Assembly: GCA_023435645.1 (NCBI GenBank)
Contig: JAEYRK010000048.1
Coordinates: forward strand, 1 to 64,000
Length of the DNA: 64,000 nt
Origin: Bacillota bacterium
GTDB lineage: Bacteria > Bacillota > Clostridia > Lachnospirales > Lachnospiraceae
Direction of reading: 5' to 3'
A program made the translations under genes and the position numbers. The notes beneath the pieces were generated by a model that had not been told where the DNA came from, made no database searches, and saw only the letters and a program-made list of their open reading frames with translations. This document shows, one piece after another, positions 54,162 through 63,576 of this stretch (positions are counted from its first letter, which is position 1; the number at the start of each line of letters is the position of its first letter).

Positions 54162-54173
54162 GAGGTGTAGAGA

Positions 54174-55157
54174 GTGACTTTAGTGGAGAAATTAAAAAAC
54201 AGATTTATAGGTAAGGCTGCAATAGCAGTAGTATTGTTATTACTTCCTGTAGTGCTTAATTTATTTGGATATGATTATGGCGTTCTTATCTGTTGCTTTG
54301 CTGCATTATATATCATAGCGGTATCGGGACTGGATATTCTTTTTGGGTATTGCGGACAAATTTCTATGGGACAAGCAGCTTTCTTTGCGATCGGTGCTTA
54401 CGGCTCTGTAATCATGCATAAATATCTTTCGATTCCTGTATTTTTCAGCATGATCCTAAGCTCCATACTTGCAACAATAATCGGATGTATTATTGCTTAT
54501 CCTGCTTCAAAATTAGTATTCCATTTTCTTTCTTTAGCAACGGTTGCCTTTGGTGAAATTGTTTATCAATTTGTATCTCAATCGCCAAAGGGTATTACCG
54601 GTAATTTTACCGGTTTCTTCACCGAATATTTAAGCTTTTTTGGGTTTAAATTAAATTCGAATATACGGTTTTATTATTATGCGCTGATTATGGTTGTTAT
54701 TTTCCTCCTACTTAAGACGAACCTTATTAAATCCCGAACTGGCCGTGCCCTGATCGCTATTCGTGAGAATGGCCACGCAGCGGATGGTATGGGTGTTAAC
54801 GTAAGAAAATATAAGGTCCTGGCATTTTCCATTAGTGCTTTTTATACTGCTTATGCTGGCGGAATGTATGCTCATCTGGTGCGGTTTATTAGCCCCGATA
54901 CATATACCAATAAGCAGTCGGTTATGTTCCTGACCATGTTATTATTTGGAGGAACAGCTTCATTGGGGGGCACAGTAAGTGGAGTTTTCACGGTCCTGAT
55001 CTTAAATGAAATCCTTCGTTCTGCAGGACGCTATCAATTATTTGCATACGGAATCTTACTCCTCTTAGTTATAATGCTTTTCCCGGGTGGTTTTTACCGC
55101 TTTACAAAAGACTTAATTCTGAAATGGAAAGGTGGTAAGAGGAATGCTAAAGGTTGA
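54174..55157 (+). CDS. Liv-type ABC permease (LivM-like)
   Basis: This 327-aa protein has about ten helices, with GLDILFGYCGQISMGQAAFFAIGAYG and the coupling loop AIRENGHAADGMGVNVRKYKVLAF. The start is the GTG at 54174 with AGAGGTG upstream. Its end overlaps the start of the LivG-like ATPase by 14 bases. Confidence 0.94.
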   Translation: MTLVEKLKNRFIGKAAIAVVLLLLPVVLNLFGYDYGVLICCFAALYIIAVSGLDILFGYCGQISMGQAAFFAIGAYGSVIMHKYLSIPVFFSMILSSILATIIGCIIAYPASKLVFHFLSLATVAFGEIVYQFVSQSPKGITGNFTGFFTEYLSFFGFKLNSNIRFYYYALIMVVIFLLLKTNLIKSRTGRALIAIRENGHAADGMGVNVRKYKVLAFSISAFYTAYAGGMYAHLVRFISPDTYTNKQSVMFLTMLLFGGTASLGGTVSGVFTVLILNEILRSAGRYQLFAYGILLLLVIMLFPGGFYRFTKDLILKWKGGKRNAKG

Positions 55158-55896
55158 AAATGTCACGTTAAGCTTTGACGGATTACTAGCGATAAATAAT
55201 GTTAGCTTAACGGTGAAGGAAAATAGGATTAGTGGATTGATTGGCCCCAATGGAGCTGGCAAGACAACATTTTTTAATCTTATTGATGGGGTTTATACTC
55301 CGGATAAAGGAAGCATTACCTTTAATGGCAATCGCATTGATGGCAAAAAACCCTATCAAATTAACAAAGCCGGTATATCTCGTACCTACCAGGTTATTAA
55401 TTTATTCAAAAAGATGAATTTAGTGGAAAATGTAATGGTGGGAATGCATAGCAATTTACAATCTAATGTATTTTCTTCTATGTTAAGAACAAGAGCACAG
55501 CGAACAGAGGAAAAAGAGGCACTAGAAAGAGCATATGACTGGCTTGAGTTTGTTAACTTAAAGGATAAGGCAAAGAATCTGGCAGGGTCATTATCCTATG
55601 GAGAACAACGATTATTGGAAATTGTCAGAGGCTTAGCCAGCAACCCGAAATTAATCCTATTGGATGAGCCGGCTGCAGGTATGAACTCCAGAGAAAAAGA
55701 AATGCTGCATGACCTGCTTCAAAGGATTTTGGACAAAAAGGTATCCATTCTTATGATTGAGCATGATATGAAGCTTATGATGGGTGTTGCTGAATATATC
55801 TATGTATTAAATTATGGACAAAAGCTTGCGGAAGGTAAACCCAATGAAATTCAAAATAATCAAAAGGTAATTGAAGCTTATTTGGGAGGTGAATAG
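55144..55896 (+). CDS. Liv-type ABC ATPase (LivG-like)
   Basis: This 250-aa protein has Walker A GPNGAGKTTFFNLI, signature LSYGEQRLLEIVRGLA, Walker B LILLDEPAAGMN and switch His in MIEHDMKLMMG. The long insert between the Q-loop (SRTYQVINLFKKMN) and the signature is typical for LivG. The ATG at 55144 follows AGGTGG; a GTG at 55132 is also in frame. Confidence 0.94.
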   Translation: MLKVENVTLSFDGLLAINNVSLTVKENRISGLIGPNGAGKTTFFNLIDGVYTPDKGSITFNGNRIDGKKPYQINKAGISRTYQVINLFKKMNLVENVMVGMHSNLQSNVFSSMLRTRAQRTEEKEALERAYDWLEFVNLKDKAKNLAGSLSYGEQRLLEIVRGLASNPKLILLDEPAAGMNSREKEMLHDLLQRILDKKVSILMIEHDMKLMMGVAEYIYVLNYGQKLAEGKPNEIQNNQKVIEAYLGGE

Positions 55897-55897
55897 T

Positions 55898-56620
55898 ATG
55901 GCACCGTTATTAGAATTAAGAAATTTTCATTACTACTATGGAAATATTCATGTTGTAAAAGGAATTGATCTATATGTAAATGAAGGCGAAATAGTGACCT
56001 TAATAGGTGCTAATGGTGCCGGAAAGACCACTACATTAAGGACGATTTCGGGTTTGACCTCTGCCCATGGAGTTCGGGGTGAAATATTATTTAAGGGAAA
56101 GCCCATCCAAGGCATGAGTGGTAATCGGATTATGTCTATGGGATTATCACAGGTATTGGAAGGCCGTCATATTTTTTCAAAGCTGTCAGTTATGGAGAAT
56201 TTGGCAGTGGGTGCATATACTCGAAGAGATACAAAAAACATTAAGGAAGAATTAAAAGAGATCTTTCGGTTATTTCCCCGTTTGGAGGAGCGGAAAAATC
56301 AGATGGGTGGAACCCTAAGCGGTGGTGAGCAGCAAATGCTGGCGATCGCCCGATCCCTCATTGGCAAACCGGATATGATACTTATGGACGAGCCATCCTT
56401 AGGCTTAGCACCAATTGTTATAAAAGAGATTTTTGAGGCAATTGTTAAGGTGCAGAAGGAAGGGAAAACCATATTATTTGTTGAGCAAAATTCTAGAATA
56501 GCATTATCAACAGCAGACCGAGGCTATGTGCTTCAGGTGGGTGAAATTGTCATGGAGGATAGCTGTGAGAATTTGTTAAACAATGAGGATGTAAAGAAGG
56601 CATATCTAGGAGAAGATTAG
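55898..56620 (+). CDS. Liv-type ABC ATPase (LivF-like)
   Basis: This 240-aa protein has Walker A GANGAGKTTTLRTI, signature LSGGEQQMLAIARSL, Walker B MILMDEPSLGLAP and FVEQNSRIAL, where the switch His is replaced by Gln-Asn, as is usual for LivF. GGAGGTG lies before ATG 55898. It completes a five-gene Liv transporter. Confidence 0.94.
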   Translation: MAPLLELRNFHYYYGNIHVVKGIDLYVNEGEIVTLIGANGAGKTTTLRTISGLTSAHGVRGEILFKGKPIQGMSGNRIMSMGLSQVLEGRHIFSKLSVMENLAVGAYTRRDTKNIKEELKEIFRLFPRLEERKNQMGGTLSGGEQQMLAIARSLIGKPDMILMDEPSLGLAPIVIKEIFEAIVKVQKEGKTILFVEQNSRIALSTADRGYVLQVGEIVMEDSCENLLNNEDVKKAYLGED

Positions 56621-56631
56621 GAGCATCTAAT

Positions 56632-57081
56632 ATGATTTATGACCAAATAAAAAATATTGATCAGTATATGGGGTTAAGTGACAATTTGGACAAAGCTTTT
56701 CGTTTTATACAAAGCACTGACCTAAATAGCTTACCGATTGGGAAGCTGGAACTGGAAAAGGATATATTATTTGTAAATGTTATGTCTGTAGAGGGAAGTG
56801 AAAGCAATACAGATAGCTTTGAGGTTCATAAAAGGTATATAGATATACAGATTGATTTGGATGGAACTGAAATAATTGAGCTTGGTATAGGTGAGTTGGA
56901 GGAAACAATCCCTATGAATGAAGAAGCTGATTGTGGATTTTATAATGCCAAGAATAATATTCCGTGTATTCTTGGAGAGGGAAGATTTCTTTTATTAATG
57001 CCGGGGGAAATGCACAGACCAAATGTTAAGATGCCTGGTCATGATTTTAGGAAGAAATGCGTATTTAAAGTTCTTCAATAA
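56632..57081 (+). CDS. YhcH/YjgK/YiaL family protein
   Basis: This 149-aa cupin-like protein has NVMSVEGSESNTDSFEVHKRYIDIQ, FYNAKNNIPCILGEGRFLLLMPGEMHRP and a final RKKCVFKV. Family members sit in sialic-acid and sugar-acid operons and are proposed to act as anomerase or isomerase on sugars. It is the last gene of module 2, consistent with a carbohydrate substrate. A terminator follows at 57246. Confidence 0.93.
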   Translation: MIYDQIKNIDQYMGLSDNLDKAFRFIQSTDLNSLPIGKLELEKDILFVNVMSVEGSESNTDSFEVHKRYIDIQIDLDGTEIIELGIGELEETIPMNEEADCGFYNAKNNIPCILGEGRFLLLMPGEMHRPNVKMPGHDFRKKCVFKVLQ

Positions 57082-57245
57082 TAAAGTGAATGGGAAGTTA
57101 TCCTGTTAGAAGCTATCTATGATAAGAAGAATGATTTTTATATCTGATTGATGTAAATACTTATACATTTATATACTACCCTGAGGAATGGAAATCTACC
57201 TTATACCAATGCTCATGATAGCTATAAAAAAAGTTAATGAAGAAG

Positions 57246-57290
57246 AAATAAGAGGAAGGCTTCAATTCACTGAGCTTTCCTCTTATTTTG
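57246..57290. terminator. Bidirectional terminator
   Basis: AAATAAGAGGAAGGCT pairs with AGCTTTCCTCTTATTTT. It lies between the YhcH-like gene and a convergent membrane-protein gene. Confidence 0.88.
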
Positions 57291-57327
57291 GGTTTAATAC
57301 TGTGATACGATTTCTTAATTGACCACA

Positions 57328-57960
57328 TCAATAGTCAACCACCATGGCCTCGTTCAGCTTCAGTTTTTTCTTATCATACAGAAAATATTGGCTCATTATC
57401 TTATGGGGCATATGCTCTTGATATAACAAGGGCAGGTTGTTTTTCACTCTGTAATTGAGCCATAAACAATATAATTCCAGGATGGGCTTATTAATTGAGG
57501 TATACTTTAGCTGATGCTCCTGAACATCGCGATTGTTCATGAACAGGAAGAATTTATTGGCGAATAGCCTGTCTATCATTCTGATATCAATGACGTTCTC
57601 AATTACCATAAAGTAGATGGTTTGAAAGAACATGATATATTCACCCATTTTCCTACCGTCCTCCGCAGTAAAAGTGATATCTGCCCCGTCTCTTTTCTCC
57701 TTCAGCTTGGAATAAATATAGATGATATTATCATTATCCTGAAAGTTAGAATTCAATGTCAGGATAAACTCTGCCTTTGAGATATCCGCATCCTTTTTCA
57801 TCTGATACCAGATGGCGATCACACCGATGATGGCTGTGATAAATGTTGCACTATTGGAGATGGACTCCTTCGTCAGCCGATTGAACAGTGCAATGGATAT
57901 CATCATGATAAAAAATATCAGTATAATCGTAAAAAACTTTCTGTTGTGCCCAAGCTTCAT
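57328..57960 (-). CDS. Membrane protein of unknown function
   Basis: This 210-aa protein has two N-terminal helices (FFTIILIFFIMMISIALF and ATFITAIIGVIAIWYQM), then a soluble helical domain of about 140 residues. It resembles the DUF4760-type layout of two helices followed by a cytoplasmic helical region, but I do not recognise it firmly. ATG 57960 has GGGGAAGAG upstream; the longer frame to 57999 has no ribosome site. Confidence 0.7.
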   Translation of the reverse strand: MKLGHNRKFFTIILIFFIMMISIALFNRLTKESISNSATFITAIIGVIAIWYQMKKDADISKAEFILTLNSNFQDNDNIIYIYSKLKEKRDGADITFTAEDGRKMGEYIMFFQTIYFMVIENVIDIRMIDRLFANKFFLFMNNRDVQEHQLKYTSINKPILELYCLWLNYRVKNNLPLLYQEHMPHKIMSQYFLYDKKKLKLNEAMVVDY

Positions 57961-58373
57961 TTTTCTCTTCCCCGCATTCTTTTGTGATAATCGAATCATA
58001 GACTAAAGTGGGAGAAAGTGTCAAGATGTTTTGTGGGGTAGCGATAGTAAAACATATCCTTAACTTATTTTGGCATATTTTAATCATGGATATGGGCACT
58101 TTCGATCGTGGAGGGAGGACAATGAAAGGATAGGAATAGAAATGTAAAAAATACCTTGACTATACGAGGGATTAGGATAACTGGATGATGGGGATTGCTT
58201 CATAACACATAGCATTAGGGATGAGTAGACATGTTGCTTATTATTAGTGATAATTCGAGTAATAGATTAGTCAATATTACTGGATAAGAAGGCTATAAAA
58301 CGTTTACTGATAGAATATATAGAAAATAGATATAAAATATGCCAATAAATATATAAATTGTAAACATTATTTG
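57961..58373. other. Intergenic gap without recognisable features
   Basis: This AT-rich stretch of about 410 bases between two divergent genes has no gene, repeat or hairpin that I can support. The promoter of module 3 begins at 58374. Confidence 0.5.
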
Positions 58374-58402
58374 TTGACATTATATAATTAATATGATAAT
58401 AT
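58374..58402 (+). promoter_or_regulatory. Probable promoter of module 3
   Basis: TTGACA (58374-58379) is followed at 17 bases by TAATAT (58397-58402), or at 15 bases by GATAAT, 64 bases before the lacI-type start. Confidence 0.6.
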
Positions 58403-58465
58403 GACAGCAAAACATGGAAATATAGTAATTTGTTAATTATGAGAAACCGATTACAGGAGTATTGT

Positions 58466-59479
58466 ATGACAATTAAAGATGTTGCAAGAGAAGCAAAAGT
58501 ATCCGTAGCCACTGTATCCAGGGTCATTAACAATATACCTACTGTTGATAGTGAGCTTAGAATGAGGGTGGAACAAGCAATCGATAAGTTGGGTTTTAAG
58601 CCTAATCAGATTGCTAAGAGCCTGAAGCAAGATGTCACCAACACTGTGGGCATTGTTGTTGCGGATATTTCTAATTCTTTTTTTAATGGAGTTATCCGTG
58701 AAATTGAAAAAACCATTAACCCTGAGAGGTATGCGCTTCTTATGGCAAGCACGGATGGCAATAGTAAAAAAGAAAAGGACGCCATAGAAATGATGCATGC
58801 AAAGAGAGTAGATGGACTAGTGATTTGCCATGTATCCGAAAATCTGGAATCTGTAATAAAGACAATTTCTTGCCCGGTGATATCCTTTGACAGAAGCACA
58901 TTGTCTCATATATGTGATACTGTATATGTGAACAAAGAGCGTTCAATGTATGATGCCGTAACATACTTACTTAGAAACGGTCATAAAGATATTGCAGTGA
59001 TCAGCGGCGCCAAGAACTTGAGTACGAATTTTGACCGTTATATCGGCTATATGCGTGCATATTATGATTGGGATCTGACAGCCAGAAAAGAGAATATATA
59101 TTTTGGCGAATTCACAAAAGAATATGGCAAACAATCCTTTGAAGCGATTATGCAGAATGATAATCCTCCAACGGCAATTGTAACAGGAAGTGCAGATATT
59201 ACTGAGGGTGTTCTATCAAAGGCGAGAGAGCTTAAAATACGGATACCTGAGGATGTTTCCTTAGTTTCCTTTGGTGCCATTAGCTTTCAAGATGTAATTG
59301 ATCTAAAAATTACCTATGTAGACGAAATGTATATGGAAATAGGAAAAAACATTGGAGAGATGATGCTATCAAGATTAAAGAACCCTAATATACCACCAAG
59401 ACTCAATGTTTTGGAAAGCGGTATCATCAGTGGTAATTCAGTAAAAGCTTTGGATAAAAACATAATAGGAGGTATTTAA
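58466..59479 (+). CDS. LacI-family regulator leading module 3
   Basis: This 337-aa repressor has the HTH TIKDVAREAKVSVATVSRVINN and effector domain NTVGIVVADISNSFFNGVI, with the late ESGIISGNSVKAL. GGAG lies 7 bases before ATG 58466. Unlike the other two LacI proteins here, it runs in the same direction as its operon, and the permease gene starts one base after its stop, so it is co-transcribed and probably autoregulated. Confidence 0.93.
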   Translation: MTIKDVAREAKVSVATVSRVINNIPTVDSELRMRVEQAIDKLGFKPNQIAKSLKQDVTNTVGIVVADISNSFFNGVIREIEKTINPERYALLMASTDGNSKKEKDAIEMMHAKRVDGLVICHVSENLESVIKTISCPVISFDRSTLSHICDTVYVNKERSMYDAVTYLLRNGHKDIAVISGAKNLSTNFDRYIGYMRAYYDWDLTARKENIYFGEFTKEYGKQSFEAIMQNDNPPTAIVTGSADITEGVLSKARELKIRIPEDVSLVSFGAISFQDVIDLKITYVDEMYMEIGKNIGEMMLSRLKNPNIPPRLNVLESGIISGNSVKALDKNIIGGI

Positions 59480-60340
59480 ATGATGCAAAACAAATCCCAC
59501 AAAGAAGAAAGAACATTATGGTACAGAAGAATGATTTTTTGGTTGAAGGATTCCTTACCCAGTATTTTTTCTGTTCTTGGAGTAATCGTTATCTGGGAAT
59601 TTTCGGTCCGTTTTTTCAATATACGGCAATATATTCTTCCATCGCCTAGCGCATCAGTTATGGCATTATTCACATATTGGGATGCGATTCGAAGCAATCT
59701 TTTAACTACTTTATATGAAATAGGTGTCGGCTTTGGTGTTACTGTACTCATAAGCATTCCCGTAGCGACTTTAATATCTTACTCCACAATCTTCCAGAAA
59801 ACGTTATATCCATTTATGGTTTTTATACAGCTAATTCCTAAAGTAGCGATTGCTCCTCTTTTTGTCATCTGGTTTGGCTTTGGGATGATGCCTAAAATTT
59901 TAATGGTGTTTTTATTATCTTTCTTCCCCTTATTAATGGATGCTGTTGCAGGTCTTCAATCCTTGAATCCAAGACTCTACAGCATGGCCAGAACCATGAG
60001 CGATTCAGAGTGGAAATTCTACTGGAAAATTAAATTACCTAATGCACTTCCGCATATTTTCTCAGGCCTAAAAACCTCAATCTCTATGGCGACTGTGGGC
60101 GCGGTTGTAGCGGAATTCTTAGGGGCTGATAGTGGGTTGGGTTATCTATTATTGAGAGCAAATGGGGATATCAACACAAAGCTTTTGTATGCAATTCTGA
60201 TAGTGCTGTGTTTGATGGGTATGGTCTTTTTTATGATTATGGGGTTTATAGAGAAGAAGGTTATTCCTTGGCATGTTAGTCAAAGGAAAAATCTGAAGGA
60301 TAATAATTCAAAGAAAAAGGATTTTCGAATAACAGCGTAA
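59480..60340 (+). CDS. ABC transporter permease, SsuC/TauC/ThiX type
   Basis: This 286-aa protein has six helices and the family EAA-like loop MARTMSDSEWKFYWKIKLPNALPHIFSGLK. Leading sequence VIVIWEFSVRFFNIRQYILPSPSA matches NitT/TauT-type permeases. AGGAGG precedes the start, inside the end of the lacI gene. It works with the following binding protein and ATPase. Confidence 0.93.
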   Translation: MMQNKSHKEERTLWYRRMIFWLKDSLPSIFSVLGVIVIWEFSVRFFNIRQYILPSPSASVMALFTYWDAIRSNLLTTLYEIGVGFGVTVLISIPVATLISYSTIFQKTLYPFMVFIQLIPKVAIAPLFVIWFGFGMMPKILMVFLLSFFPLLMDAVAGLQSLNPRLYSMARTMSDSEWKFYWKIKLPNALPHIFSGLKTSISMATVGAVVAEFLGADSGLGYLLLRANGDINTKLLYAILIVLCLMGMVFFMIMGFIEKKVIPWHVSQRKNLKDNNSKKKDFRITA

Positions 60341-60435
60341 ATGTATTTGGTTTTGGGCCATATTGGATTGGATCCGTCCATTTGGCTTGGAATATATGTA
60401 GCAAAAATTCAAAACTTACTGAGGAGGAAAATGTT

Positions 60436-61545
60436 ATGATTAAAAAAATTGTAGCAATAAGTCTATGTTTCGTATTAATGCTTGTATCAACCGCATGTAA
60501 TAATTCAAAAAACTCCACCCCAAAAGCTCCTGATCCCACCAAGACCCCAGAGACTTCCAATGCATCTGATAATAAGGAATCTGATAAGGCAACAGAGCCG
60601 CAGGATGCTGCAAGCGAGAAAAAGGAAGAGTTAATACCGGTAAGCTTTAGGCTAAACTATACAGCATCCGGTTTACATGCACCTTTCTATATGGCTCTTG
60701 AAAAGGGTTATTATGAAGAAGTGGGATTAGATGTTACTATGGGCGAAGGTACCGGCTCTGGTACAACTGCCAAATTAGTAGGAACTGGTTCTGACGATAT
60801 TGGTTTGGTAGATTCTGCATCGGTGGCATCTGCAGTGGCAGCAGGCATTGAAATCAAAATAGTTGCACCGGTATATGCGGTAAATGGTTTTGGAATCATT
60901 ACTCTTGAAGAGAATGGTATTAATACACCTAAGGATCTTGAGGGAAAGAAGGTTGGTATTGCTACCGGTGATGGCCCATCTAAGTTATTTGCAGCAGTAG
61001 CAGGTGCAACTGGTGTTGACGAGAGCAAGATTAGCTATGTCACCATGGATTCTAATTCAAAAGTAACCTCCCTGATTGAAGGACAGGTAGATGCTGTTCT
61101 TGGAGGAGCTGATAACGAAGGTGTTAAACTTAAAAACATGGGGCATAACGCAAAAGTACTAAGATATTCGGAAAATGGTGCACCCACTGTTGGACTCTCT
61201 ATTATAGCAAGTGATGATTACATCAAAAAGAACCCTGAAACCATTAAAAAGTTTATTACAGCTACTATGCGTGCATGGGATGAGGCAAGGGGTAATGCTG
61301 AAGAAGTAGTTAATTATATTCTAGATGACTTCCCGACAATGGATAGAAACACAGCAATCGGAGGACTGGAAGTTGCACTAGCTAGCTTGTTTACAGAAGA
61401 TGCTAAAACTCTTGGAGGTTTGAGCGAAGCCGATTGGGAAAAATGTCGTGATTTACTGGTAGAGTTCATGGGTATTGAGGCTAGTGTAAAAGCAACTGAT
61501 CTATATACCTTTGAATGCTTGCCGGATGACTTACCAAAGAGATAA
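60436..61545 (+). CDS. ABC substrate-binding lipoprotein, SsuA/ThiY/NMT1 type
   Basis: This 369-aa lipoprotein has a lipobox STAC near residue 20. The mature domain starts VSFRLNYTASGLHAPFYMALEKGYYEEVGLDVTM, then LVDSASVASAVAAGIEIKIV, the ThiY/SsuA fold. These bind sulfonates, nitrate, thiamine precursors (HMP) or pyrimidines. The neighbouring DHOD-like enzyme makes a pyrimidine or other heterocycle plausible. GAGGAGG precedes the start. Confidence 0.92.
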   Translation: MIKKIVAISLCFVLMLVSTACNNSKNSTPKAPDPTKTPETSNASDNKESDKATEPQDAASEKKEELIPVSFRLNYTASGLHAPFYMALEKGYYEEVGLDVTMGEGTGSGTTAKLVGTGSDDIGLVDSASVASAVAAGIEIKIVAPVYAVNGFGIITLEENGINTPKDLEGKKVGIATGDGPSKLFAAVAGATGVDESKISYVTMDSNSKVTSLIEGQVDAVLGGADNEGVKLKNMGHNAKVLRYSENGAPTVGLSIIASDDYIKKNPETIKKFITATMRAWDEARGNAEEVVNYILDDFPTMDRNTAIGGLEVALASLFTEDAKTLGGLSEADWEKCRDLLVEFMGIEASVKATDLYTFECLPDDLPKR

Positions 61546-61594
61546 GAGTATAGGCTGTTAACACGAGAGATCAACTACATAAGGAGGCAACTTA

Positions 61595-62362
61595 ATGCTG
61601 GAATTTAAAAATGTCGGTATGAACTACAAGACATTAAGCGGCTATACGGAGGCTCTTCAAGATATTAATTTTAATGTCCAAGATGGTGAACTTGTCACCA
61701 TCTTGGGCCCCTCGGGCTGTGGTAAAAGTACATTTTTATTTATTGGAACAGGACTAACCCAATGTACCTCTGGTGAGGTTCTATTGAATGGCGAAAAGAT
61801 AACAAAGCCGTATAAAGAAGTTGGATTTGTTTTTCAAGACCATCTTCTGCTTGAATGGCGCACAGTACTGGAAAACATAATGATCCAAGGGGAATTCCGT
61901 AACATGGACAAGGAAAAAACCAGGGAAAAAGCCATGAATCTGTTAAACCAAGTCGGATTATCTGGCTTTGAAAATAAATATCCCTGGGAATTATCGGGTG
62001 GTATGCAGCAAAGAGTATCTATTTGTCGTGCATTGGTTCATGAGCCTGACATGCTAATGATGGATGAACCCTTTGGAGCTCTCGATGCATTAACCAGAGA
62101 GCAAATGCGTGTGGACCTGGAAAGAATGTGGATGACAAGGAAAAACACCATAGTATTCGTTACCCATGATATTGTAGAGGCAATTTTACTTGCGGATAAA
62201 GTTATTGTAATGACACCACGTCCTGGCAGAGTCAAAGAGGTAATTAATATAGATTTGCCTCGCCCTAGAAATATGGCGGTAAAGGAATCTAAAGAATTTA
62301 TGGATTACCGCAAGCATATTACAGAGCTGTTCATGGATATGGGTATTCTACATGATGAATAA
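61595..62362 (+). CDS. ABC transporter ATPase, SsuB/TauB type
   Basis: This 255-aa ATPase has Walker A GPSGCGKS, Q-loop VFQDHLLLEWRTV, signature LSGGMQQRVSICRAL, Walker B MLMMDEPFGALDALTREQM and the switch His in VTHDIVEAI. It completes the transporter. AAGGAGG precedes the start. Confidence 0.95.
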   Translation: MLEFKNVGMNYKTLSGYTEALQDINFNVQDGELVTILGPSGCGKSTFLFIGTGLTQCTSGEVLLNGEKITKPYKEVGFVFQDHLLLEWRTVLENIMIQGEFRNMDKEKTREKAMNLLNQVGLSGFENKYPWELSGGMQQRVSICRALVHEPDMLMMDEPFGALDALTREQMRVDLERMWMTRKNTIVFVTHDIVEAILLADKVIVMTPRPGRVKEVINIDLPRPRNMAVKESKEFMDYRKHITELFMDMGILHDE

Positions 62363-62400
62363 CAGAGTTGTTGTAGAGCTGGACTGAAAGGAGAAAATAG

Positions 62401-63555
62401 ATGGCAAAATTAGCTACAGATTTTGCTGGTTTGAAGCTGAAGAACCCATTGATTGCAGCATCAGCAGGAACAACGAAGGATGCATTGCATTGTAAAATGG
62501 CTGAAGACGCTGGCTTTTCAGCAATCATATTAAAATCGATACAGGAAGAAATGGTAAATCGATATAATCCTTTTCCAAGAATGAGTGTTTTTAAGAATGG
62601 TATTCCGGGGTTTATGTCGAATACTTTTATGACATATGAGCAAGCCTTTGAAGGTGGCATAAAAGAGTATTGTGAAGAAATTAAAAAGGTAAAAGATAAA
62701 GTCACAATACCGGTAATAGCAAGCTTGAATTGTGTAACAAAACAGGCTTGGTATGATTATGCCATCGAAGTTGAAAAGGCTGGAGCTGATGCGATTGAAG
62801 TTGTTCCTTCCTGTCCTGTAGGTGCTTTGGTCCGTGATGCAGCAGAATTTTATCCGGTTGCAAGAGAGGCGCTACTTGACATAAGAAAGGAAGTGAAGAT
62901 ACCGATTGGTATAAAAATGACACAGCAGATGTCAAATCCAATCATATGCGCTATGGACCTAGAAAAAGATGGTGCCGACTGGATTACAATGTTTAATCGT
63001 TCCTCTGGATTTCAAATAGACCTAGATACGATGGAACCAGTTATGCATAAAGGCTTTTGTGGACATGGTGGTCCTTGGGTAACACAGTCTGTCATGCGTT
63101 GGATTGCAGCATCCTATCCGCATTTGCAGGCTCCCATTAGTGCAACAGGTGGCGTGACTAACTATGAAGATGTAATTAAGTATCTATTATCCGGTGCTAA
63201 TAATGTACAGATAGCAACGCTGATCTACCTGAAGGGTTATGATGTGGTAAAGACTATTCTTGAGCAGGTTGAGAATTACTTAGAAGAGCATAACATTGAC
63301 GATATCAATTACATAATAGGAAAGGCTGCGAAAAAAGTATTGCCACTTAATAAAGTAGATAGAAGCAAGCGTTATTATGCTAAATATAATTCTGAAAAGT
63401 GTATTGGTTGTAAGAAATGTTTCCCTGTCTGTACTTATGATGCAATTAAAAATGATGAGAAACGACCCTATATAGACGAAAGCAAATGTGATGGTTGCGG
63501 GCTTTGTTCACAAGTGTGTGGGAAAACACAGGCAATAGCTATGGTTGAAAGATAA
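62401..63555 (+). CDS. DHODH/DPD-like flavoprotein fused to a 2[4Fe-4S] ferredoxin (PreA-like)
   Basis: This 384-aa protein has a TIM-barrel FMN domain (1-310) resembling dihydroorotate dehydrogenase and the C-terminal half of dihydropyrimidine dehydrogenase: LKNPLIAASAG, IPVIASLNC and APISATGGVTNYEDV. Residues 320-384 hold CIGCKKCFPVC and CDGCGLCSQVC, two cubane sites, the second with an altered last part. It should reduce a ring or C=C bond with ferredoxin electrons. The partner PreT is not adjacent. Its position in a transport and DapA-type operon suggests catabolism of an imported heterocycle; the substrate is unknown. Confidence 0.85.
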   Translation: MAKLATDFAGLKLKNPLIAASAGTTKDALHCKMAEDAGFSAIILKSIQEEMVNRYNPFPRMSVFKNGIPGFMSNTFMTYEQAFEGGIKEYCEEIKKVKDKVTIPVIASLNCVTKQAWYDYAIEVEKAGADAIEVVPSCPVGALVRDAAEFYPVAREALLDIRKEVKIPIGIKMTQQMSNPIICAMDLEKDGADWITMFNRSSGFQIDLDTMEPVMHKGFCGHGGPWVTQSVMRWIAASYPHLQAPISATGGVTNYEDVIKYLLSGANNVQIATLIYLKGYDVVKTILEQVENYLEEHNIDDINYIIGKAAKKVLPLNKVDRSKRYYAKYNSEKCIGCKKCFPVCTYDAIKNDEKRPYIDESKCDGCGLCSQVCGKTQAIAMVER

Positions 63556-63576
63556 AGGAAGCGGAGGTAACTAAAT

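Noticed and set aside
58267..58533. 88-codon minus-strand frame over the module 3 promoter
   Set aside because: It covers the likely promoter and the start of the lacI-type gene in antisense, with no ribosome site or motif.
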